From positions 1 to 34,741 of the forward strand of contig JAEEKA010000066.1 in assembly GCA_016282135.1 (NCBI GenBank): a DNA stretch of 34,741 nucleotides, given 5' to 3'. Position 1 is the stretch's first letter. Each line of letters starts with the position of its first letter. The translations under genes and the position numbers were made by a program. Positions 7,113 through 13,172 of this stretch are shown here, piece by piece. This DNA is from Oscillospiraceae bacterium. GTDB taxonomy: Bacteria; Bacillota; Clostridia; Oscillospirales; Oscillospiraceae. The notes below the pieces were generated by a model. The model saw only the letters and a list, made by a program, of their open reading frames with translations. It did not search any database and was not told where the DNA came from.

Positions 7113-8122
7113 GGTTTTCCATACTCAATTTCTGTTGATTCAGCTGCAAGGCGTTTCAGCTCCGCCGCCGTCAGGGGCCGCCACTGGCCGGGCTTCAGAT
7201 CGCCCAGTTGGACAGGACCCTCGGAAATGCGCTTCAGACGGGTGGTTTTCAGCCCCGCGGCCTCCGCCATCCGGCGAATCTGCCGGTTGCGGCCCTCGTG
7301 GATGGTGATTTCCAGCAGGGCGGTTCCGGCACGTGCTGCCGCAGCGGCGCACGCCGGTGCGCCATCCGAAGCAATCCGTTGTCGGAGCACCACCTCATCC
7401 GCCCCCTGCGGGGGCACCTTCCCCTCAAGGGGAAGGCATTTCCGGGTCTCTGCGGGCTGGGGGCGGCCGATGACCGCCCCTACGGATTCGGGCGTCTCGG
7501 GCGGGCGGCCAATGACCGCCCCTACGGGCTCTGAACCCTGAACCCTGACCCCTGAACCACACCCTGATCCCTGATCCCTGACCCCTGATCCATCATTTTG
7601 CATCCCCCCGGCCCAGATCAGCCGCACCTGGGGAGGCTTGATGCGATAGCCGTCCAGGATGATGGGACGGCGGAGCTTTTCCAAAGCCCCGTCATGCCAG
7701 CCGGACACCCAGAGAAGATAGGTCTTGCAAACCTCCCCCCTGGGATGGGTCAGGCGGTTGGCCAGGGCCCCGTCGTTGGTCATCAGCAGCAGGCCCTCGG
7801 AGAACTGGTCCAGCCGACCCACGGGATAGAGCCGCCCCAGCTCGGCAGGCAGAAGCTCCGCCACGGTGGGTCGGCCCTTTTCGTCCTGCATGGTGGTGAC
7901 CACGCCCCGGGGCTTATAGAGCAGGACGGTGGCAGTCCGGGCCGAGGCCTTGGGCAGCGGGCGGCCCTCCACCAGGATTTCGTCGGTCTCCGGGTCCGCC
8001 GTATCGCCAAGCCGGGCAAGGTTCCCATTGACGGTAACCTTGCCCCGGATGATCCATTCCTCCGCCGTCCGCCGGGAGCAGAGCCCGGCAGCGGCGATCA
8101 ATTTTTGCAGTCGTTCGTTCAT
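7109..8122 (-). CDS. rluB: RluB/RsuA-family rRNA pseudouridine synthase with large repeat-derived insert
   Basis: Converts a specific uridine in rRNA to pseudouridine. An S4 RNA-binding domain covers residues 1-60 (RLQKLIAAAGLCSRRTAEEWI). The catalytic aspartate is D105 in GRLDQFSEGLLLMTNDG, and ALLEITIHEGRNRQIRRM is the C-terminal family motif. At 337 residues it is about 90 longer than usual. The excess (about 172-265) is entirely repeat DNA read in frame: a CCCTGAA/CCCTGAT run (GSGVRDQGSG), two GGCCGCCC palindromes (VGAVIGRP twice) and a 96-bp composite repeat (LPLEGKVPPQGADEV...SDGAPACAA). The insert falls between two conserved blocks, presumably a surface loop. Shine-Dalgarno is weak (GAAAAGAA). 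rluB is chosen over related family names by context; the rRNA target site is not certain. Confidence 0.87.
   Translation of the reverse strand: MNERLQKLIAAAGLCSRRTAEEWIIRGKVTVNGNLARLGDTADPETDEILVEGRPLPKASARTATVLLYKPRGVVTTMQDEKGRPTVAELLPAELGRLYPVGRLDQFSEGLLLMTNDGALANRLTHPRGEVCKTYLLWVSGWHDGALEKLRRPIILDGYRIKPPQVRLIWAGGMQNDGSGVRDQGSGCGSGVRVQGSEPVGAVIGRPPETPESVGAVIGRPQPAETRKCLPLEGKVPPQGADEVVLRQRIASDGAPACAAAAARAGTALLEITIHEGRNRQIRRMAEAAGLKTTRLKRISEGPVQLGDLKPGQWRPLTAAELKRLAAESTEIEYGKP
7341..7436. repeat. 96-bp composite repeat, copy 1 (inside rluB)
   Basis: A GGCGCACGCCGGTGCGCC palindrome, about 25 variable bases, then GCCCCCTGCGGGGGC and CCTTCCCCTCAAGGGGAAGG palindromes. A second copy of the same length and order lies at 14,137-14,232 in copA; I count about 83 of 96 matching positions by hand. 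Both copies are translated in the same frame and orientation, giving the identical peptide LPLEGKVPPQGADEV. Confidence 0.88.
7449..7528. repeat. Two GGCGGCC...GACCGCC palindromes inside rluB
   Basis: Two related units, GGCGGCCGATGACCGCC and GGCGGCCAATGACCGCC, each followed by CCTACGG. They are read as VGAVIGRPQPAE and VGAVIGRPPET. A related unit in the flavoprotein gene (5131-5165) gives AGAVTGRPQPAE. Confidence 0.85.
7531..7592. repeat. CCCTGAA/CCCTGAT tandem run inside rluB
   Basis: Seven- to eight-base units (CCCTGAA, CCCTGAC, CCCTGAT) repeat across about 60 bases and are read on the minus strand as GSGVRDQGSG...GSGVRVQGSE. A shorter relative at 10,043-10,100 encodes GSEVQDQGS at the end of the DUF2953 protein. 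Confidence 0.8.
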
Positions 8123-8175
8123 GTTCTTTTCGTTGTCGCCAAAGGCGGCTCAGAATTGAGAATTGAGAGTTATCG

Positions 8176-8205
8176 GAGTTTCGCAAATTGCAATTTGCGA
8201 AACTC
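8176..8205. repeat. Perfect 30-bp palindrome between the carboxypeptidase gene and rluB
   Basis: Arms GAGTTTCGCAAATTG and CAATTTGCGAAACTC meet with no spacer. It lies downstream of the carboxypeptidase stop. There is no T-run typical of a terminator. It could form a cruciform or long RNA hairpin, or be a protein-binding site. Confidence 0.85.
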
Positions 8206-8221
8206 ATTCAATTGTCACTTG

Positions 8222-9244
8222 TCAATTGCTGCCCCAAACGACTGGAATCTCCCCCACGGGTTTCCCGTTCAGGAAAACCTTCACCGTTCCTGCGGCCGCG
8301 CCGGAGAGCAGGTCGGAACTCAAACCGGGGCAGAAGACCAGCCGGGGTTCCTCGTCGGGGGCCAGGCGGAGGGTCAGATCGGCCTGGGCAACCAGCGGCG
8401 CTCCCATGGGCGCGGTAAGCAGGGTCTCGCCCTTCACCGCCACGGGCCGGGCCTCATAGCGGGCGAAGCCCCAATCCAGCAGGGCAACGTGGTCCTGCCA
8501 ATCGGCGGGATCGTTGACGGTGACGCAGATCAGGGTCCGGCCCTCCCGCCGGGCGGCGCTCACCAGGAGTCGGCCCGCGGCCCGGGTATAGCCGGTCTTC
8601 ACCCCGATGCAGCCAGGGCAGCGCCAGAGCAGCTTGTTGTGGTTGGTCAGCACCCGCTCCCCCGCCACCTTGACGGACTTTGTGCCGCAGATTCGCAGAA
8701 AATCCGGGTTTTCCAGAGCCTTGGCCGTCAGCAGTGCCAGGTCCCGGGCGGTGCTGTAATTGCCCTCGCTGTCCAGGCCGTGGGGATTGGCGTAGTGGGT
8801 ATTTTGCAGGCCAAGACGGCGGGCCGCCTCGTTCATCCGCTCCACAAAGGCCGCCTCGCTGCCGCCTACGTCAATGGCCAGGGCCAGGGCGGCGTCGTTG
8901 CCGGATTGGACCATGGCGCCGTAGAGCAGCTCCTCCCGGGTCAGGGTCTCCCCCTCCTTCAAATACAGGGAAGTTCCCTCCACCCCAACGGCCTCCGCCG
9001 GGACGGTGACGGGCCGGTCCAGGTCTCCGGCCTGACAGGCCAGCCAGGCCGTCATGATCTTGGTGGTGGAGGCGATCAGCCCCGGGTTGTCCGGGTGGCG
9101 GGCATAGAGCAGCGCCCCCGTGTCCGCGTCCATCACCACGGCGCAGCCTGCGGAAACGGCGGGCGCTGGGCTCCCGAAAGCGGGCAAAGGAAGCCAGCCG
9201 ACGGCGATGCATAGTACCGTCAGCAAAACAACGATTCGTTTCAT
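8222..9244 (-). CDS. D-alanyl-D-alanine carboxypeptidase (penicillin-binding, S11 family)
   Basis: Removes the terminal D-Ala from peptidoglycan stem peptides outside the membrane. The 340-residue product has a signal peptide (residues 1-24), then the three active-site motifs of the S11 serine peptidases: SxxK at S59-K62 (STTK), SGN at 114-116 and KTG at 216-218. A C-terminal beta-rich domain follows (VKGETLLTAPMGAP...). No clear C-terminal amphipathic anchor is seen. GGGTGA lies upstream of the ATG. It follows ytfJ, a placement usual for the DacF/DacB sporulation-linked type, so a spore cortex role is plausible. The last residues (GSN) and stop come from an AATTGACAAGTGACAATTGA repeat. Confidence 0.92.
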   Translation of the reverse strand: MKRIVVLLTVLCIAVGWLPLPAFGSPAPAVSAGCAVVMDADTGALLYARHPDNPGLIASTTKIMTAWLACQAGDLDRPVTVPAEAVGVEGTSLYLKEGETLTREELLYGAMVQSGNDAALALAIDVGGSEAAFVERMNEAARRLGLQNTHYANPHGLDSEGNYSTARDLALLTAKALENPDFLRICGTKSVKVAGERVLTNHNKLLWRCPGCIGVKTGYTRAAGRLLVSAARREGRTLICVTVNDPADWQDHVALLDWGFARYEARPVAVKGETLLTAPMGAPLVAQADLTLRLAPDEEPRLVFCPGLSSDLLSGAAAGTVKVFLNGKPVGEIPVVWGSN

Positions 9245-9316
9245 ATTTCATCACCCGGGAACAGGATGCCCCGGATAGCGACAAAATATGCGCGTTCAGA
9301 CAATCGGCAACAGGCG

Positions 9317-9724
9317 TCAGGCCTCCGGGTCCGCCTCCGGCTTGGCCTTTCGGCCGTCCAGGAAATCAGCCAGCTTGTCCATGAGCTCGGGGGCCTGCTC
9401 CACGATGCGGTCCACGGTGGAGGAGGCGGGCTCGGCCACGGGGAGCATCCGGACGGTCTTGCCCTGGATCACCAGGAAGGCCACGGGGTCGATGTTCACG
9501 CCCGCGCCCATGCCGCCGCCGAAGGGGTCCTTCTTGGCAGCCACGGAGCTCTTGGTGGCAAAGTCGGTGCCGCCGCCGCCCATGCCGATATGGACCTTGG
9601 AAATGGGAATGATGGTGACGTCCTCGCTCACCTTTACCGGCTGGCCCACGATGGTGTTTACGTCCACCATCTTCTGCATCCGCTCCATTGCGGAGGAGAT
9701 CATCTCGGAAATGTTGTTTGTCAT
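9317..9724 (-). CDS. ytfJ: Sporulation protein YtfJ (GerW family)
   Basis: Small cytosolic protein of 135 residues of the spore-associated YtfJ/GerW family, needed in Bacillus for normal spore germination. Visible signatures are an N-terminal helix (ISEMISSAMERMQKMVDVNTIVG), KVSEDVTIIPISKV, the glycine-rich GMGGGGTDF, GGGMGAGVNIDPVAFLVI, and an acidic tail. The ATG at 9724 is chosen because GGTGG precedes it by about eight bases and the family usually starts here; a longer reading would cross repeat DNA. It lies between the DUF2953 gene and the carboxypeptidase gene, the usual clostridial order. It supports a spore-forming host. Confidence 0.92.
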   Translation of the reverse strand: MTNNISEMISSAMERMQKMVDVNTIVGQPVKVSEDVTIIPISKVHIGMGGGGTDFATKSSVAAKKDPFGGGMGAGVNIDPVAFLVIQGKTVRMLPVAEPASSTVDRIVEQAPELMDKLADFLDGRKAKPEADPEA

Positions 9725-10042
9725 GTTCGGGTACCACCTTTCCGTTATTTTCACATTAAAGGATTGCGGATCAGCGATTGCGGGAGGCAGGCGCACGCTG
9801 CGCGCCCCTGCTGCGCTGTAACACTCAAAACTTGACGCAGGGACAGGTGCCTGTCCCTTCATGGGTATTGCTTGCCCGGCATTCGGAACGAATGCAATTT
9901 GCAGGAGGCAAATCGATTCGGATGAACGCAGAATCGCCTGACGGCGATTGTTTGCTTCGCAAACGTGGACGAGCAATGCTCGCCCCTACGCTGTAAACTT
10001 TTTGCGGTTACATGATCCTACATACCCTGATCCCTATGGCCG
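9725..10042. other. Repeat-rich spacer between DUF2953 gene and ytfJ
   Basis: No gene is seen. The spacer is a chain of short palindromes: GGCGCACGCTGCGCGCC (about 9788), GGGACAGGTGCCTGTCCC (about 9840), and ATTCGGAACGAAT followed by ATTTGC...GCAAAT (about 9880-9915). These are followed by CGCCTGACGGCG (about 9936), then TTTGCTTCGCAAA with GAGCAATGCTC (9948-9990). The last unit recurs in reverse at 16,541-16,586, and the ATTCGGAACGAAT unit recurs in reverse at about 16,658-16,694. Confidence 0.75.
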
Positions 10043-10774
10043 TCAGCTTGCCGACGCTGCGGACTCCGATCCCTGATCTTGGACCTCTGAACCCGCGCCG
10101 ACCTTGGCGGCCTGCTTCTTGGCCTTTCTCTGCTTCAAGTACAGCCGCAGGGCCCGCCAGGCGTATTTCAGGCCCAGCAGGATCACGCCGCCCACCCGGA
10201 TGCGGATGGCCAGCTCGGCCTCTACGTCCGTCTTGGAGGCGGTAAAATCGGGATAGACCGCAATCCTCCGCTCCTTGATGCGGAAGCCCCGCTCCAGAAT
10301 GGGAACGGCCACACCGATGGTTTCCCATGCCTTGCCCACGGTCAGGGCGGTCTTGGCCGGATCGCCTCCCGCCAGCGCCGCCCGGATGCGCAGCCGGGTG
10401 ACGGTGAGCTTCCGGCGGAAGAACTCGCCCACAAAATTCGCGCCAAGCTTGGCCCAGGGGATCAGCGCCGCGATCTTGTCGGTGAGGGGCTGCTTGGGCT
10501 TGGGGGGCTCCGTGGGCTTGGCAATCAGAGTCTGGGCGGCGGCATCCTTCTTCTTTTTCGCCTTGGCCTCCGCCTTTTTGGCGGCCTTGGCTGCCTTCTT
10601 GGCCTCCTGCTTTTCCCGCTTCTTCCGGGACAGAGGCTTCTTGGGAATGATGCCGATTTTCACAAAGAGGATCGAGAGCCGCAGCTCGATCCGTTCATGA
10701 TACGCGAAGTAAACGCTGACCGGAATGCAGCCGATCAGGAAGAATACGGCGGCGATGATCAGCAGAACTTTCAT
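10043..10774 (-). CDS. DUF2953 domain membrane protein
   Basis: A 243-residue protein. An N-terminal transmembrane helix (residues 3-22) is followed by a long Lys/Ala-rich, probably helical, charged region (about 48-85: KKREKQEAKKAAKAAKK...). The DUF2953 domain follows (TVTRLRIRAALAGGDPAKTALTVGKAW...ITERRIAVYPDF), with a C-terminal hydrophobic stretch. Function is unknown; the family is found beside ytfJ in spore-forming Clostridia. The ATG overlaps the scpB stop (ATGA). The last 19 or so residues (GSEVQDQGSESAASAS) are encoded by CCTGATCC-type repeat DNA and match the insert in RluB, so the original C-terminus has probably been replaced. Confidence 0.85.
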   Translation of the reverse strand: MKVLLIIAAVFFLIGCIPVSVYFAYHERIELRLSILFVKIGIIPKKPLSRKKREKQEAKKAAKAAKKAEAKAKKKKDAAAQTLIAKPTEPPKPKQPLTDKIAALIPWAKLGANFVGEFFRRKLTVTRLRIRAALAGGDPAKTALTVGKAWETIGVAVPILERGFRIKERRIAVYPDFTASKTDVEAELAIRIRVGGVILLGLKYAWRALRLYLKQRKAKKQAAKVGAGSEVQDQGSESAASAS

Positions 10775-11397
10775 TGTTGAATGCCCTCCATGACCGTTTG
10801 GGCCGGAGCGGCGCCCGCGTCGCTCCCGGCGGGTGGGGTGGAGGCGTCGGCCTCCGCGGGCTCCGCCTCGGCAGAGGCGCTGAACTGGACCTTCTCCATC
10901 TCCGGCAGCCCCTCCAGAGATTCCAGGCCGAAGGTGCGCAGGAAGTCCGGGGTGGTGCGGTAGAGGATGGGGCGGCCCGGGGCGTCCAGACGACCGTTCT
11001 CCTCGATGAGCTTCTTATTCAGCAGGGCCGCCACGGAATAGGCGCTGTCCACCCCCCGGAGCTTCTCCACGAAGGCCTTGGTGGTGGGCTGATAATAGGC
11101 GATGATGGTGAGGGTCTCCAGTTGGGAGGCGGAGAGCTTGGGGGGCTTCCGGGTCTCCAGAGCCTTGGTGACCCAGGGGGCCAGGTCGTTCTGGGAGCAC
11201 ATCTGCCAGCTGTCCTCCAGCCGGAGGATGCGGATGCCCCGGCGTTCGAAGGCGTAGAGATCCGCCAACTCCCGCAGGGCCTCCCGGACCTCGTCGGGAT
11301 CGGTCTCGGCAACGAAGCTCAGCCGCTCCGTCTCCACCGGCTCCCCGGCGGCAAAGAGGATCGCCTCGCAGATCCGCTGCAATTCCTTACGCTCCAT
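10771..11397 (-). CDS. scpB: Segregation and condensation protein B
   Basis: Winged-helix partner of ScpA in the SMC-ScpAB condensin that organises and segregates the chromosome. The 208-residue product shows two winged-helix regions: ELQRICEAILFAAGEPVETERL at the N-terminus, then LSASQLETLTIIAYYQPTTKAFVEKLRGVDSAYSVAALLNKKLIEE...GRPILYRTTPDFLRTFGLESLEGLPEM, the family signature. A Glu/Ala-rich tail follows. Its start overlaps the end of scpA by 11 bases and its stop overlaps the DUF2953 gene start, so the three are one translational unit. Confidence 0.95.
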   Translation of the reverse strand: MERKELQRICEAILFAAGEPVETERLSFVAETDPDEVREALRELADLYAFERRGIRILRLEDSWQMCSQNDLAPWVTKALETRKPPKLSASQLETLTIIAYYQPTTKAFVEKLRGVDSAYSVAALLNKKLIEENGRLDAPGRPILYRTTPDFLRTFGLESLEGLPEMEKVQFSASAEAEPAEADASTPPAGSDAGAAPAQTVMEGIQQ

Positions 11398-12184
11398 TGG
11401 CTTCCTCCTCGTTGTCCGGGACCCGGATCAGACGGAGGCTGGTCTCTCCGCCCGCTTCCTCCAGCTCCACGGCATTGTTTCTGCACAGCTCCAGCACGGC
11501 CAGGAAGGTGGCCACGATCTCCGACCGGCTCCGACAGCCCTTGAACAGGCGGCGCAGGGCGCTGACGCCCCGGAGCAGGAGCTTTTTCAGCAGCTCGGCG
11601 GTCTTTTTGCCCACGGGATAGGGCTCCCGGCCCACAATGCCCTCAAAGCTGGCCTTGGGGGGCGGCAGGAGCTTTTTACTCCGCTCGGAAAGGGTCTCAA
11701 AGGCCCGGAGCAGGTCCGTGGGCTCGTGGCGGTACCGGTAGGTCCGGTCCCGCTCAAAGGGCTCGGGACCCTTGGTGAATAGGCCCAGACCCAGCTCGTT
11801 CCGTCCCTCCAAAAAGGCGGCGGCGCTGCGGATCTTTTCGATGGCGTCCGCCCGCTGGCGCTCCTGGAGGGATTGGATCAGGAGCTCCATCTCCGACTGG
11901 GCCTCCGCCTGCTCGGCGGCGGAGAGCAGCATCTTCGTCTTGATGAGCATCAGATGGGAGGCCATGGCGATAAATTCGCTGGCAATCTCCATATCCATCC
12001 GCTTCATCTCGTCCAGGTAGGCCAGGTACTGCTCCAGAATGGCGGCAATCGAGATGTCTTCGATTTCTATTTTGTTCTTGCTCAGCAGGAGCAGGATCAC
12101 GTCCAGGGGCCCGTCGAAGTCCTCCACGGTCTCGTCCCGGGATTTCACCACGCCTGTGAGGTGGTATTTGGGTTCGTCTGTCAT
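11387..12184 (-). CDS. scpA: Segregation and condensation protein A
   Basis: Kleisin subunit that bridges SMC heads in condensin. The 265-residue product has the family start (DFDGPLDVILLLLSKNKIEIEDISIAAILEQYLAYLDE), the following helical block (ASEFIAMASHLMLIKTKMLL) and the C-terminal winged helix (AVFLAVLELCRNNAVELEE region). The ATG at 12,184 is chosen because MTDEPKYHL is a typical beginning and AAGAAG lies eight bases upstream. A longer frame to 12,319 would be read through repeat DNA. It is followed at once by scpB. Confidence 0.95.
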   Translation of the reverse strand: MTDEPKYHLTGVVKSRDETVEDFDGPLDVILLLLSKNKIEIEDISIAAILEQYLAYLDEMKRMDMEIASEFIAMASHLMLIKTKMLLSAAEQAEAQSEMELLIQSLQERQRADAIEKIRSAAAFLEGRNELGLGLFTKGPEPFERDRTYRYRHEPTDLLRAFETLSERSKKLLPPPKASFEGIVGREPYPVGKKTAELLKKLLLRGVSALRRLFKGCRSRSEIVATFLAVLELCRNNAVELEEAGGETSLRLIRVPDNEEEANGA

Positions 12185-12343
12185 AGGTTTGTCTTCTTGT
12201 CGATCGGTAGATATTGTAGCGGCGCACACCGGTGCGCCACGGTTCAAGGTTCCGCCTGCTGTGGCGCGGGCAATCCGCCCGCAGACAACACAGGGGACTG
12301 TTCCCTGTGTTCGTGTCACCCGTCAACTGTCACCTGTCAATTG
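12185..12343. repeat. Repeat cluster between M50 gene and scpA
   Basis: Contains GTAGCGGCGCACACCGGTGC with its palindromic partner (12,217-12,242; same family as 7341 and 14,137), GCGGGCAATCCGCCCGC, ACAGGGGACTGTTCCCTGT (about 12,290-12,310) and a GTCAACTGTCACCTGTCAAT element (about 12,322-12,343). The last of these abuts the M50 stop codon. No gene is seen. Confidence 0.75.
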
Positions 12344-13060
12344 TTATCCGCCGGCAAGGAGCTGGGCCAGGGGACGGGCGATGGCGCCGATGCCGCTGAT
12401 GAGGCCCTTCACCAGGAAAGACAGGGGCCCGGTCAGGACGCCCATCCAAAGCAGGGCGATCAGCAGGAGCATCCCGTAGCGCTCATACTGCATCAGCAGG
12501 GCGTATGAATCCTCCGGCAGCACGATGGCCAGGATCTTAGAGCCGTCCAGCGGGGAAATGGGGATCAGGTTGAACACCGCCAGACCCGCGTTGAGGCTCA
12601 GGCAGGCCCAGAGAAGCTGGCTGAGATAGCCCATCGCGCTGCCCTTTGGCCCGGCCAGGAAGTAGTATTCCCCATTGTAATCGGCGCCGATCCCCCAAAA
12701 CGCCAGGCCAAACAGCAGGGCCAGCAGCAGATTGGAAATCGGCCCCGCCGCGGCGGTGAGGGCCATACCCAGCTTGGGGCTCTTGATCTTTGTCATCCGG
12801 TAGGGATTGATAGGAACGGGCTTGGCCCAGCCGAAGTGGGCCACCACCATCATCACAAAGCCCACCGGGTCCAGGTGGCGCAGGGGATTAAGGCTGATGC
12901 GCTTCATGCGCTTGGCGGTATCATCCCCCAGCCAGTAGGCAGACAGGGCGTGACTGCTCTCGTGAACGGAAATGGAAATCATCGCCGCGGCAGCGAACAT
13001 CAGCCATTCAATGATCCGGTCCGGGTTGATTCCCTGGAACCATCTGCTTAATTCGGACAT
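12344..13060 (-). CDS. Site-2 protease family (M50) membrane metalloprotease
   Basis: Intramembrane zinc protease of 238 residues. The zinc-binding motif is H33-E34-S-S-H37 in the first membrane segment, and the second conserved motif NPLRHLDPVGF supplies the third ligand. Several hydrophobic segments follow (AAAGPISNLLLALLFGLAFWG; LLWACLSLNAGLAVFNLIPISPLDGSKIL). NLIPISPLDG is the family's NxxPxPxLDG-type motif. The type resembles YwhC/RseP-like proteins next to scpAB in many Firmicutes; the substrate is unknown. GGGAG lies seven bases before the ATG. It is the first gene after the promoter at 13,133-13,161. The stop codon lies in a GACAGGTGACAG repeat. Confidence 0.92.
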   Translation of the reverse strand: MSELSRWFQGINPDRIIEWLMFAAAAMISISVHESSHALSAYWLGDDTAKRMKRISLNPLRHLDPVGFVMMVVAHFGWAKPVPINPYRMTKIKSPKLGMALTAAAGPISNLLLALLFGLAFWGIGADYNGEYYFLAGPKGSAMGYLSQLLWACLSLNAGLAVFNLIPISPLDGSKILAIVLPEDSYALLMQYERYGMLLLIALLWMGVLTGPLSFLVKGLISGIGAIARPLAQLLAGG

Positions 13061-13132
13061 TACATTACTCCCGACGGGAAGCCCGCAGCCGAAAAAGGCT
13101 GCTGCTCCTCCAGATTACATAGTTTGTATAAT

Positions 13133-13161
13133 ATTGTATCACAGTTTTTCCCGTTTCGCAA
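13133..13161 (-). promoter_or_regulatory. Promoter of the M50-scpA-scpB operon
   Basis: On the minus strand TTGCGA (13,156-13,161) is separated by 17 bases from TACAAT (13,133-13,138). The first gene downstream is the M50 protease. A GCAGCC-GAAAAA-GGCTGC hairpin (13,085-13,102) lies in the leader. Confidence 0.65.
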
Positions 13162-13172
13162 GTATCGTAAAC

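Noticed and set aside
7598-9214. A 538-codon plus-strand frame opposite rluB and the carboxypeptidase gene
   Set aside because: Antisense to two genes with catalytic motifs in place; no protein similarity recognised.
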